Below are positions 49,021 through 60,487 of a DNA stretch of 64,000 nucleotides, piece after piece (positions within the stretch are counted from its first letter, which is position 1; every line of letters begins with the position of its first letter). The stretch comes from Pseudoalteromonas marina. Lineage in GTDB: Bacteria > Pseudomonadota > Gammaproteobacteria > Enterobacterales > Alteromonadaceae. The DNA is taken from NCBI RefSeq assembly GCF_000238335.3, contig NZ_AHCB03000007.1, positions 434,001 through 498,000 on the forward strand, read 5' to 3'. The translations under genes and the position numbers were made by a program. The notes beneath the pieces are model-generated. The model was not told the DNA's origin. It saw only the letters and a list, made by a program, of their open reading frames with translations, and ran no database searches.

Positions 49021-49851
49021 TTAACGATTTTGCTGGGCGATAAAAGCAAGCGAGTGTTGATTAAATAAGTCTGGGCGTTCCACATTACAAACATGGCCGC
49101 AATGGTGAATAGTTTGCAGTACGCTATTTTTATGGCGTTTAACCATTTCTTTAACAGGGCCAAGGAACATATGATCTTCTTTACCCATAATGTAAAGAAT
49201 GGGGATATCGATGTCTTTTTCTTTGAAATACTGCATTAAGGGGTTTACATCCATGGCTAATTTAAACCATTTTATAAACTCCTTTTGGCACAAACGTTTT
49301 GCTTCACGAACAAACAAAAGCCGAGATTCTTTATGGCGCTTTTTGGGCATCATAATAAAAGCAAATAAGCGATACAGCCACATATAAGGCAAGAAGTGTT
49401 TAAACGTATTACCTAAATAAACCAAAGTATTACTGCGAGTATTAAGGCGGGTTACCGCGCCACCTAGCACCATGCTAGAAACATATTGCGGCGCAATTTC
49501 TGCAATATTGCGAATGAGTATTGTGCCCAATGAAATACCAACAAAGTGTGCGCTGGTGATATTGTTATGGTCTAACACATCAATAATATCTTTAGAGACG
49601 TTATTAAACGAATAATTATTATCAACAAAATTTTGTACTAAGTTATTTGATTTACCGTGACCACGAAGATCTAGCAACAATACATTGTATTCTTTTTTAT
49701 AAGCTTTGAGCTGACGAAACCAAATTGCCGAACTTCCCCCAGCGCCATGGACAAATACAACCCATGTTTGACTGGTTTCGTGCGGAAAAATAGTATGAAA
49801 AAGAATGTCTGTGCTCATTGCTGTTAGCGGCCTATTTACTTCATTTGGCAT
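49021..49851 (-). CDS. Alpha/beta hydrolase
   Basis: This is an alpha/beta-hydrolase fold protein. The oxyanion region is FVHGAGGSS, LLDLRGHGKS follows, and the nucleophile elbow is FVGISLGT. A probable acid is in MGKEDHMF and the catalytic histidine in HHCGHVCNVERP. A cap of about 70 residues with many basic and aromatic residues sits between. The start is uncertain: ATG at 49851 gives 276 residues, and ATG at 49818 (MSTDILFH) gives 265 and fits the family better, though neither has a strong Shine-Dalgarno sequence. Substrate unknown. It lies between the two copies of the diverged direct repeat. Confidence 0.85.
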   Translation of the reverse strand: MPNEVNRPLTAMSTDILFHTIFPHETSQTWVVFVHGAGGSSAIWFRQLKAYKKEYNVLLLDLRGHGKSNNLVQNFVDNNYSFNNVSKDIIDVLDHNNITSAHFVGISLGTILIRNIAEIAPQYVSSMVLGGAVTRLNTRSNTLVYLGNTFKHFLPYMWLYRLFAFIMMPKKRHKESRLLFVREAKRLCQKEFIKWFKLAMDVNPLMQYFKEKDIDIPILYIMGKEDHMFLGPVKEMVKRHKNSVLQTIHHCGHVCNVERPDLFNQHSLAFIAQQNR

Positions 49852-49987
49852 ATTCAATTGTAAGAAGTATAACGGAGTTTAATAAAAATCTCTCATCAAG
49901 TTCACAACAATAGCGTCTACTTAACAACTTTTCGGAACAGGTTTTAATTTTTAAATAAAAACAAATAAGAACAACCTTTACCAATAC

Positions 49988-50350
49988 TCAACGTATTTGA
50001 GGCGCTTGCCTATGAAAATTTAAGTACAGCTTTTTTAGTTTATCGGGAACAAGTGGCCAACCCATTTCAATTCCTATGGGAGTCGCTTTCCAAAACAAGT
50101 GCTCAACATAATAGGTATCTATGTATTCAAACTCGGCAGGACTTGCAGTCTCTAGTTTTAGATTCATATACGACAAATGCTTTATGCCGTCGGCGTTTTT
50201 ATTTTCGTTGAATGCAAACGTTGTTAAATTTGCGAACTCCTCCATACGAAAAGCGAATTCACATTCTTCGTGTTTATCCATTAGCGGTATGACATCTGGA
50301 AACTTAGATTGTATATCCTCAATAAATTGTCTTATTTCTTGGTCTGCCAT
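49988..50350 (-). CDS. Hypothetical cytoplasmic protein
   Basis: This 120-residue acidic protein has no signal or membrane segment. Visible features are the helix MADQEIRQFIEDIQSKFPDV, MEEFANLTTFAFNE, and a C-terminal YYVEHLFWKATPIGIEMGWPLVPDKLKKLYLNFH by position. The size and acidity resemble small immunity-type or DUF7674-like proteins, but that is only an impression. AGGGAA precedes the ATG. No partner toxin is seen next to it. Confidence 0.6.
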   Translation of the reverse strand: MADQEIRQFIEDIQSKFPDVIPLMDKHEECEFAFRMEEFANLTTFAFNENKNADGIKHLSYMNLKLETASPAEFEYIDTYYVEHLFWKATPIGIEMGWPLVPDKLKKLYLNFHRQAPQIR

Positions 50351-50445
50351 ATATTCCCTGTTAATACGAAGTCATTAAAATGCCGGTGTAAAACTATAGA
50401 CTTATTGTTTATCCTAGTTCTAAATAAAAACAAAATCCGAGCTTA

Positions 50446-50883
50446 TTATTTTACTTTTCTACTTCCTCTGCCCTTAAAGAATAAAACTACTTCAAGTGCA
50501 AAAATACAGGCCATACCAATGGCTAATACTTTACCAATGTAAACAAACCCAGGAGCACCACAGGAGCCTGAATAAGGTGATACACCTGCTATTTCCAGCA
50601 TATACAGATACATTGGAAAATACCCAAAAATAACCTGCAACAAAATTGGAATCCAAATTTTTTGTATATTATATGAAGCCCTAATAAATAAAGCTGCAGT
50701 CATTAGAACACCAGCATAAATTAAATAATTAATTAATTGAGTTTCATGTTGTTCTGTTAAACCTTCTGGTTGAACAAAACAAGCGAAGGAATTAAAAGAG
50801 GTTATTAAACATATTAATACAATAATAATTTTCAAATTTGATTCCAACTTAAGTCTAGCCAACCAGTTAGTGAAGCACCGCAT
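50446..50883 (-). CDS. Hypothetical membrane protein
   Basis: This 145-residue protein has a hydrophobic N-terminus (about 17-35, possibly a signal peptide ending SFACF) and three further helices at about residues 50-66, 76-96 and 110-136. A pair of cysteines in the lumenal-side loop GSCGAPG may form a disulfide with the Cys near residue 35. A basic tail (GRGSRKVK) ends the protein. I do not recognise the family. The start is not certain; an internal start near residue 16 is possible. Confidence 0.55.
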   Translation of the reverse strand: MRCFTNWLARLKLESNLKIIIVLICLITSFNSFACFVQPEGLTEQHETQLINYLIYAGVLMTAALFIRASYNIQKIWIPILLQVIFGYFPMYLYMLEIAGVSPYSGSCGAPGFVYIGKVLAIGMACIFALEVVLFFKGRGSRKVK

Positions 50884-50982
50884 TAATGATTGTTGCCTAT
50901 AAACATTATAAAACCTCTAAATAAATTGCACAGCTGCCCTTCATGTATGCACAAAAGTGAGTTAATTTATTAAGTTGTAGGT

Positions 50983-51231
50983 TTATGCCTTATCGCAAAA
51001 AGAAAGTACAATTTCGTTGTGCCCACTCGATTTAAGCTTTTTTAGTTGATCCCTAGCATTCGGTGCTAAATTTGAATATTCAAAATTTAGATAATCAAAA
51101 ACCTCACACTCTGTCCAAGGACCAAGTGACGCTTTGAAGTCACAAAAATCATTTTGTATTTCCCTGAATGATTTATATTCGACCTTCGTTAATATTACTG
51201 CTGTTTCAGTAAAAACTATATGAATTAACAC
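50983..51231 (-). CDS. Hypothetical small protein
   Basis: This 82-residue frame opens with a GTG at 51231 and lacks a clear Shine-Dalgarno sequence. The sequence from about residue 16 (KVEYKSFREIQNDFCDFKASLGPWTECEVFDYLNFEYSNL by position) reads like a real small acidic protein. The first 15 residues look less protein-like, so the true start may be further in or the gene may be truncated. Function unknown. Confidence 0.4.
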   Translation of the reverse strand: MLIHIVFTETAVILTKVEYKSFREIQNDFCDFKASLGPWTECEVFDYLNFEYSNLAPNARDQLKKLKSSGHNEIVLSFCDKA

Positions 51232-51586
51232 GATGAAAAACCTGACAATTTAACAAAAGAACACTTTCACCATTTTTGTATGAAAACATCCTTATTTTAT
51301 GAAAACCTATTAATAACAAACCGTGCAAGTGTTTGCCAATTATAAATATTATATTTTAGCGAGTTATTTAGTTGTGCTAGAAATAGTAAAGCGTGTCATT
51401 ACTACATTTTTAAACACCTTGTGCTGGCTTTGTTTACTTTTACACCGCTGTTTCGTATTCATGACACTTGGGGGCTATTTTAACGCAGTTAATTGCGGCT
51501 CTAAGGCGCTAAAAACATGAAAAAGTGGGTCAAAAACTATATCCTTCGGCGCGGTTATTATTATAAATAATGGACGGCACACACAC
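51232..51586. other. Intergenic region upstream of the permease gene
   Basis: 355 bases without a convincing gene. It holds copy B of the diverged direct repeat and the presumed promoter of the permease. A 65-codon hydrophobic frame on the plus strand (51323-51520, GTG start) overlaps the repeat and is probably not a gene. Confidence 0.4.
51289..51376 (+). repeat. Diverged direct repeat, copy B
   Basis: Aligns with 48791-48876 in the same orientation. The two copies flank about 2.4 kb that contains the hydrolase gene and three small hypothetical genes. Copy B lies about 210 bases before the permease start. Confidence 0.6.
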
Positions 51587-52870
51587 ATGACAACACCTTT
51601 AGATGCAACGCATTCAAATGCATCAACACACGCGCATTCAAGTGCAAATTCAAACGCTAAATCTAAATGGAACCTGCACGATACGCAGTGGACCTTAAGC
51701 CTTTTTGGTACCGCCGTTGGTGCGGGTATTTTATTTTTACCTATTAACATTGGTATTGGCGGTTTTTGGCCGCTGATTATTATGGCGTGTTTAGCGTTTC
51801 CGATGACCTTTTTAGCCCACCGTGGTTTAGCACGCTTTGTATTATCGTCTAAAAATAAGCATGCCGATTTTACCGATGTAGTTGAAGAACACTTTGGCGT
51901 TAATGCTGGGCGATTAATCTCATTGTTATACTTTTTATCTATATTCCCTATTTTGCTTATTTACGGTGTGGGCTTAACCAACACGGTAGACAGCTTTATG
52001 GTAAACCAGCTGGGCATGGAATCGCCGCCTCGCGCAGTGCTTTCGGGTGTTTTGGTAGCCGGGATGATAAGCCTAATGATGGGTGGCGAGCGCTTAATGC
52101 TGCGCGCCTTTTCTATTTTGGTGTACCCGCTTGTGGGTATTCTGTTTTTTTTATCCCTGTATTTAATCCCTAGCTGGCAAATGCCAGACATAAGCCTACC
52201 TGAAGTGGGTAACTTTGGTAAAACGTTGTGGTTATCTATTCCTATTATTGTGTTTTCGTTTAGCCATGCAGCGGCTATTTCAAGCTTTGTGCATGTACAA
52301 CGCGAACACTATGACGACCTTGCTACACGAAAATCTGAAGCCATTTTAAAGCGCACAAGCTTACTGTTAATTGTGTTTGTATTGCTGTTTGTATTTTCGT
52401 GCGTGCTGTCGCTAACAGGTGAGCAGATGGCACAAGCAAAAGCCGATAACGTCTCGGTTTTATCGTACCTTGCTAACATTACCCATAACTCGTTTATTGC
52501 GATGCTTGGGCCTTTAGTTGCTTTTATTGCCATTACGTCGTCGTTTTTAGGTCACTTTTTAGGAGCCCGCGAAAGCTTTACAGGTTTGGTGACTAAGCAA
52601 ACACAGCTTGGTGCTAAAACGGTAGATAAAATTGGTGTAGTTATTATGTTTTTTGCAATTTGGTTTTGTGCAGTTAAAAACCCAAGCATACTCGATATGA
52701 TGGATCAGCTGTCGGGCCCTATTATTGCAATGATATTATTTATCATGCCTATGATTGCAGTTTATAAAGTACCGGCTCTGCATAAGTATCGTAACCGCTT
52801 AAGTACCTTGTTTGTGTTAGCGGTAGGTGCGCTTGCGGTATTTGCACTTATTTACAGCATGATTAAATAA
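51587..52870 (+). CDS. HAAAP-family amino acid permease (serine/aromatic type)
   Basis: This 427-residue inner membrane transporter has about 11 hydrophobic helices after a polar Ser/Asn/His-rich N-terminus of about 30 residues. The segment WTLSLFGTAVGAGILFLPIN is the family signature of the hydroxy and aromatic amino acid permeases (SdaC, TdcC, Mtr group). The closest resemblance is to serine transporters of the SdaC/DlsT type. Proton or sodium symport is expected. It is a single gene, with a clear terminator after it. The exact substrate cannot be told from sequence. Confidence 0.87.
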   Translation: MTTPLDATHSNASTHAHSSANSNAKSKWNLHDTQWTLSLFGTAVGAGILFLPINIGIGGFWPLIIMACLAFPMTFLAHRGLARFVLSSKNKHADFTDVVEEHFGVNAGRLISLLYFLSIFPILLIYGVGLTNTVDSFMVNQLGMESPPRAVLSGVLVAGMISLMMGGERLMLRAFSILVYPLVGILFFLSLYLIPSWQMPDISLPEVGNFGKTLWLSIPIIVFSFSHAAAISSFVHVQREHYDDLATRKSEAILKRTSLLLIVFVLLFVFSCVLSLTGEQMAQAKADNVSVLSYLANITHNSFIAMLGPLVAFIAITSSFLGHFLGARESFTGLVTKQTQLGAKTVDKIGVVIMFFAIWFCAVKNPSILDMMDQLSGPIIAMILFIMPMIAVYKVPALHKYRNRLSTLFVLAVGALAVFALIYSMIK

Positions 52871-52887
52871 CACCCCTATTCATGCTG

Positions 52888-52915
52888 AAGCCCAGCGAGT
52901 TAGCTGGGCTTTTTT
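52888..52915 (+). terminator. Terminator of the permease gene
   Basis: AAGCCCAGC-GAGTTA-GCTGGGCTT followed by TTTTT, 18 bases after the stop codon. Confidence 0.9.
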
Positions 52916-52997
52916 GTGTGCTGTTTATCTCAAAATGTTTTTTTATGGCTGCCATTAAGGCATGTTATAAATTAACTAGCCTAAAAATAAAACAATT

Positions 52998-54341
52998 ATG
53001 CACCTTACAAAACAACTCCTACTTTGCGTGAGCTTACTTACCACGCTTGTTTTAAGCCCCTTAGCTAAAGCCGATGGCGTGCCTGCTATTTTATCGATGA
53101 AAGAACGCGCTGCGTTTATAGATAATATAACAGAGCTTAGGGTAAACACATTAATGCCCAGCGTAATGAAGAAACACAACATCGATATGTGGCTGCTTAT
53201 TAGCCGCGAATACAACGAAGATCCCATACTAAAAACAATGCTGCCAGCAACCTGGTTATCGGCAAGGCGTACCACCATTTTACTTTTTGCCTTAAATGAA
53301 CAAGGCAATGTGGATGCTTACGCTATTGCGCCCTATAAAATAGGTAATGTATTTACAAAAGGCTGGGACAAAAAGGCGCAGCCAAACCAGTGGCAAGCAC
53401 TGAACGATATTATTGAACGCTACAACCCAGATAACATTGCACTCAATACGTCTACCGATTGGGGTCATGCCGACGGCTTAGTGTTAGGCGATTACAATAC
53501 CTTAATGGCCAACTTACCTAGCGCTTATAAAAATAAAATAATATCGGCTGAGCCGCTGGCGGTTGCCTGGTTAGAGCAGCGTATTCCCCAAGAAATAGAC
53601 ATGTATAAACACATTGTTGCTATTGCGCACGCTATTATTGCCGAGGGTTTTTCAAACAAAGTAATAACTGTGGGCAAAACAACCAGCGACGATTTAGTGT
53701 GGTGGTTTAGAGAGCGCGTAAAAGAGCTAAAACTACAAACATGGTTTCACCCAAGTATTGCAATACAACGCGCTGACAGCAAATCGTTCGATCACGAAGA
53801 CAGCTTTACGAATGGTTACGCCGATAACGTTATTCAAGCGGGTGACTTACTGCATGTCGATTTTGGTATTACCTACTTACGCTTAAATACCGACACCCAA
53901 CAACATGCTTATGTTTTAAAGCCTGGCGAAACCAATGCGCCCGCTTACCTTGTTGATGCGCTTAAAAAAGGCAATAAACTCCAAGACATTTTTACCGCTG
54001 AATTTAGCGAAGGTAAAACGGGTAATCAGGTATTAAAAGCCGCTCGCGAAAAAGCCATTGCTCAAGGTTTAAAACCCACTATTTATACGCACCCGCTTGG
54101 CTATCATGGTCATGCTGCGGGTACCACACTGGGTATGTGGGATTCACAACAAGGTGTACCCGGCGATGGCGACTACCCACTGCATTTAAATACCGCTTAC
54201 TCTATTGAGCTTAACAATGCCGTGTTTATAAAACCATGGAATAAAGAAATACGCATAATGTTAGAAGAAGACGCTATTTTTGATAAAACCGGCGTGTGGT
54301 ACTTAAACGGCCGACAAACCGAGTTGTTACTTGTTAAATAA
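52998..54341 (+). CDS. Exported M24-family metallopeptidase (Xaa-Pro type)
   Basis: This 447-residue protein has a signal peptide (residues 1-26, LSPLAKADG) and the two-domain layout of prolidase and aminopeptidase P: a creatinase-like N-terminal domain (about 35-200) and a pita-bread catalytic domain (about 205-440). Probable metal ligands are the Asp of LLHVDFGITY, the Asp 11 residues later (NTD), the His of HPLGYHGHAAG, the Glu of YSIELNNA and the Glu of MLEEDAIF. It is likely a periplasmic or surface peptidase in peptide use. Substrate range is not predictable. It stands alone and ends at a strong terminator. Confidence 0.87.
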   Translation: MHLTKQLLLCVSLLTTLVLSPLAKADGVPAILSMKERAAFIDNITELRVNTLMPSVMKKHNIDMWLLISREYNEDPILKTMLPATWLSARRTTILLFALNEQGNVDAYAIAPYKIGNVFTKGWDKKAQPNQWQALNDIIERYNPDNIALNTSTDWGHADGLVLGDYNTLMANLPSAYKNKIISAEPLAVAWLEQRIPQEIDMYKHIVAIAHAIIAEGFSNKVITVGKTTSDDLVWWFRERVKELKLQTWFHPSIAIQRADSKSFDHEDSFTNGYADNVIQAGDLLHVDFGITYLRLNTDTQQHAYVLKPGETNAPAYLVDALKKGNKLQDIFTAEFSEGKTGNQVLKAAREKAIAQGLKPTIYTHPLGYHGHAAGTTLGMWDSQQGVPGDGDYPLHLNTAYSIELNNAVFIKPWNKEIRIMLEEDAIFDKTGVWYLNGRQTELLLVK

Positions 54342-54389
54342 CCTAAACTCTGATGTAAGTGATTTATAGGTATATTTATTAACGCATAC

Positions 54390-54418
54390 AAAAACGGCGC
54401 TTAATAAGCGCCGTTTTT
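54390..54418. terminator. Bidirectional terminator between the M24 peptidase and speD
   Basis: AAAAACGGCGCTT-AAT-AAGCGCCGTTTTT is a perfect 13-bp stem. It serves both convergent genes. Confidence 0.93.
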
Positions 54419-54436
54419 ATTTAACTAACGTGACTG

Positions 54437-55249
54437 TTATTCTGTTTCTGGCAGGTTACGACCATAGAATATTTCTTGCATTTCACGGTTTAGCTTAGAG
54501 CGAATTTCTTCTTCTTCATCATCCGATAAATCAGTTGTAGAAAGACCAAACAAGTATGTGTTCAGGTCGGTTTCTTTTAACATCATTTTGGTATGGAACA
54601 GGTTTTCTTGATACACGTTTACGTCCATCATTTGGTACGCTTCTTTAGTATCGTCTGTCATGAAGTTTTGAATTGAGTTAATAGCGTGGTCAATGTAGTG
54701 CTTAACGCCGTTTACGTCGCGAGTAAAACCACGAACACGGTAGTCAATTGTTACCACGTCAGACTCTAAACTATGAATTAAAAAGTTTAATGCTTTAAGC
54801 GGCGAAATAATACCACACGTAGATACTTCAATATCAGCACGGAATGTACAAATACCATCATCAGGGTGAGCTTCTGGGTATGTGTGTACACAAATATGGC
54901 TTTTATCTAGGTGTGCAACAACTGAGTCAGGTAATGGGCCTGGTGCTTCGTCAGCATCGTAATTTTGCTGCTCTTCTACTGGCTCTTCCGAAACCAAAAT
55001 AGTTACACTGGCGCCCTGTGGTTCATAATCTTGGCGTGCAACATTTAAAATATTGGCACCAATAATATCAACAACTTCACCTAAAATGTCGGTTAGTCTA
55101 TCTGCACTGTACTGCTCATCGATATATTCAATATATTCTTTACGTTGTTGCTCGGTTTTTGCGTAGCAAATATCGTAAATACTAAAGCTTAAACTTTTGG
55201 TTAAATTGTTAAAGCCATGAAGTTTAAGTTTATCGAAGGGTTTGTTCAT
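54437..55249 (-). CDS. speD: S-adenosylmethionine decarboxylase proenzyme
   Basis: SpeD makes decarboxylated SAM, the aminopropyl donor for spermidine. It is the longer gammaproteobacterial class (270 residues against 264 in Escherichia coli). Self-cleavage before Ser117 in [13 protein letters not shown] would create the pyruvoyl group. The catalytic Cys region [13 protein letters not shown] is intact. No speE is next to it, so decarboxylated SAM may feed a synthase elsewhere. It ends at a shared terminator. Its upstream neighbour is an OsmC-family gene. Confidence 0.95.
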   Translation of the reverse strand: MNKPFDKLKLHGFNNLTKSLSFSIYDICYAKTEQQRKEYIEYIDEQYSADRLTDILGEVVDIIGANILNVARQDYEPQGASVTILVSEEPVEEQQNYDADEAPGPLPDSVVAHLDKSHICVHTYPEAHPDDGICTFRADIEVSTCGIISPLKALNFLIHSLESDVVTIDYRVRGFTRDVNGVKHYIDHAINSIQNFMTDDTKEAYQMMDVNVYQENLFHTKMMLKETDLNTYLFGLSTTDLSDDEEEEIRSKLNREMQEIFYGRNLPETE

Positions 55250-55337
55250 AATAAACCAACCTATAAATTAGTGAAATCTGCACCTGCAGAATGAAAAGTT
55301 CGCGGATTTTATACGAATTTTCCTTATGGAAAAAGCG

Positions 55338-55751
55338 TTATTTTACCTGTTCTTGCACAACTTCATGGCTATGAGTAATTTCTACTGTTTTATCAAGCAT
55401 TAATGCTACCGAGCAATACTTTTCAGCAGACAAAGAAACAGCGCGTGCAAGGTGCTTTTCAGACACATTTTTGCCTGTAACAACAAAATGTAAATTGATT
55501 TTAGTAAATACGCGAGGAGCGGTTTCGGCGCGTTCGGCACTTAATTGTACTTGAACGTCTGAAAAGTCTTGTTTGGCTTTTTTTAAAATACCCACAACAT
55601 CAACCGATGAACAACAACCAACCGACATCAATACCATTTCCATTGGGCTAGGGGCAGCACTGTCGCTACCGGTATCAAATACAACGTTGTGATTAGAATT
55701 AGAACGACCTACGAATGTGTCGCCATCAACCCATTTTACATTTGCTTGCAT
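55338..55751 (-). CDS. OsmC family protein
   Basis: This 137-residue OsmC/Ohr-fold protein resembles YhfA of Escherichia coli. Features: the segment SMEMVLMSVGCCSSVDVV around PSPMEMVLMSVGCCSS (about residues 35-51), with paired cysteines, and the C-terminal SLSAEKYCSVALML with the second conserved cysteine. OsmC/Ohr enzymes reduce organic hydroperoxides through two cysteines; for the YhfA branch the role is not firmly known. It lies between speD and a small DUF gene, each with its own spacing. Confidence 0.87.
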   Translation of the reverse strand: MQANVKWVDGDTFVGRSNSNHNVVFDTGSDSAAPSPMEMVLMSVGCCSSVDVVGILKKAKQDFSDVQVQLSAERAETAPRVFTKINLHFVVTGKNVSEKHLARAVSLSAEKYCSVALMLDKTVEITHSHEVVQEQVK

Positions 55752-55840
55752 GTTTTTATCTCAAAAATATTTTTCTTGATTGTAAGCAAGTTGGCCGCAG
55801 TTGCAAACGAAATGCGATACGCGGCGCTATAAATTGGGGA

Positions 55841-56188
55841 TTAATACTGCTGCGAAACAGCGCTGTCGAAGAGGTTTTTAATTAAGCTTGCAAATTCGTC
55901 AATAAACTCATGTTGTTCAACCGTAACTGGCTGTGACGTAATACTGCTAAGCACTTCTTGTAAGTCGTAAACAATGCCATCAACCTCACGCACAATTAAG
56001 CTGCGTTGCTCTGTGTTAAGGTTTGTGTGCTGTTCACAAATTAGCATGACGTTTTCGGCAATAACATCTTCTATGAGTTCCATTACCGTTGGAGCGCCTG
56101 GTTTTATCACACCTGGCTTCTCAAACAATGCTAAATTTTGAGTTAGATACATGATTAAATCATCGTACCCTTGCCTATCTAAAACCAT
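55841..56188 (-). CDS. DUF3802-like protein
   Basis: This acidic cytoplasmic protein of 115 residues has no membrane segment. It resembles the DUF3802 family known in Vibrio and Alteromonadales (motifs YLTQNLALF and PTVMELIEDVI), a match made from memory and not checked. The start was placed at the ATG at 56188, which has AGGTGG nine bases upstream; a GTG at 56200 would add four residues. Function unknown. A terminator separates it from the ast operon upstream. Confidence 0.7.
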   Translation of the reverse strand: MVLDRQGYDDLIMYLTQNLALFEKPGVIKPGAPTVMELIEDVIAENVMLICEQHTNLNTEQRSLIVREVDGIVYDLQEVLSSITSQPVTVEQHEFIDEFASLIKNLFDSAVSQQY

Positions 56189-56273
56189 GATATTTACCAC
56201 CTAATAATATTACTTACGCTGATTTAAGCAGAAAGCGCGGTTGATTGCTAGCTTTGTGATTTAAGCATACAAA

Positions 56274-56295
56274 AAAAGCAGCCGAAGCTGCTTTT
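56274..56295 (-). terminator. Terminator of the ast operon
   Basis: On the minus strand AAAAGCAGC-TTCG-GCTGCTTTT continues into seven T. It lies about 22 bases after the astD stop. Confidence 0.9.
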
Positions 56296-56317
56296 ATACT
56301 AATTAAGTATTATTAAC

Positions 56318-57802
<1,485 letters not shown>

Positions 57803-58819
57803 TTAAACTGGGGTTGCGCTAACAGTATCGCCCGTTTGTAATTGCAGGGCGTCGGCTACTTGTTGTGATAACACAACGGTTTTAGCGCGTTCGTCGAAAC
57901 TCATTGATGCAACGGTCGCTCTAAAGTTTTCGAGCTTGTCGTTTGCTAATAACACCATGGTGTCGCCCGTTTGCTCTCCAATTTCAACAATAAAGTCGTG
58001 TGAGTTACGTACTGTAGCAATATTATCTACTTTTGCTTCAACTGTTGGACCTGCGTCAAAAATATCAACGTAGCCGTTAAACGTGAAGCCTTCGCTTTTT
58101 AATAATTCAATCGCCGGGCGAGTATTGTTGTGAACTTGACCGATTACTGCTTGCGCATCTTTACTCAATAAATTGACGTAAATTGGGTATTTAGGCATCA
58201 GTTCAGCAATAAATACTTTTTGGCCAATACCCGTTAAGTAATCTGCTGTTGGGAAGTCCATTGAGAAAAAGTGTTCTTCTAACCACTTCCAAAACGGGCT
58301 ATTGCCGTTTTCATCAGACACACCGCGCATTTCTGCAATAACGGTTTCTGCAAAGCGTGCTTGGTGTTGTTTAATAAACATAAAGCGTGCTTTAGACAGC
58401 AGTTTGCCGTTACAGTTTTTGCGATAGCCGTCTTTCAAAAACAAGGTGCACAGCTCTGTTGCGCCAGTGTAGTCGTTACATAGCGTTAAAATATCAACCG
58501 CTTTGTAAACATCTAGTGTGCGCGAAGAGTGAATCACTTTACTTAAATGGTAATGATAAAACGCATCATCTAAGCCCACAGCGGCTTCTATAGCCGAGGT
58601 ACCTACTACTTCACCTGTTTCGCTATCTTCAAGAACAAACAAGTAGCCTTCGTCACCGGGTTGTGACGTTTGTTTAGCAAATGAGCTTACTGAATGGTCA
58701 ATCTTCTTTTGTAATAGCTCTTCGTTTAAAGGCAAAGATGTAAAACCATGGCCCGATTCGTGGGCGATTGTCAGTAATGCTGAATAATCATTTTGCTGGA
58801 TTGGGCGAAGGATCATCAT
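57803..58819 (-). CDS. astA: Arginine N-succinyltransferase
   Basis: AstA succinylates arginine with succinyl-CoA as the first step of the AST pathway. The start was set at ATG 58819 (MMILRPIQQNDYSALL), with GGGAG upstream; the open frame extends 18 codons more without similarity. The N-terminal GNAT-like fold begins LRPIQQNDYSALLTIAHESGHGFTSLP. Conserved stretches are GYLFVLEDSETGEVVGTSAIE, CTLFLKDGYRKNCNGKLLSKARFMFI and FFSMDFPTADYLTG. The result is 338 residues, normal for AstA. Confidence 0.93.
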   Translation of the reverse strand: MMILRPIQQNDYSALLTIAHESGHGFTSLPLNEELLQKKIDHSVSSFAKQTSQPGDEGYLFVLEDSETGEVVGTSAIEAAVGLDDAFYHYHLSKVIHSSRTLDVYKAVDILTLCNDYTGATELCTLFLKDGYRKNCNGKLLSKARFMFIKQHQARFAETVIAEMRGVSDENGNSPFWKWLEEHFFSMDFPTADYLTGIGQKVFIAELMPKYPIYVNLLSKDAQAVIGQVHNNTRPAIELLKSEGFTFNGYVDIFDAGPTVEAKVDNIATVRNSHDFIVEIGEQTGDTMVLLANDKLENFRATVASMSFDERAKTVVLSQQVADALQLQTGDTVSATPV

Positions 58820-58904
58820 GAGTCCGCTTGCTCCCTTATAAATAACGGTAAATAAAATTCGTAGGGCAAACAATGTTTGCCCTCGGTAGATTGGCTAAAA
58901 CAGC

Positions 58905-60487
<1,583 letters not shown>

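Noticed and set aside
46842..51376. Possible decayed integron cassette array
   Set aside because: Small same-direction genes and a TAACAAAC motif suggested attC sites, but there are only two repeat copies, no paired GTTRRRY end at a proper distance and no integron integrase.
51323..51520. 65-codon hydrophobic frame on the plus strand before the permease
   Set aside because: It starts with GTG without a Shine-Dalgarno sequence, overlaps the diverged direct repeat, and its composition looks like translated AT-rich DNA.
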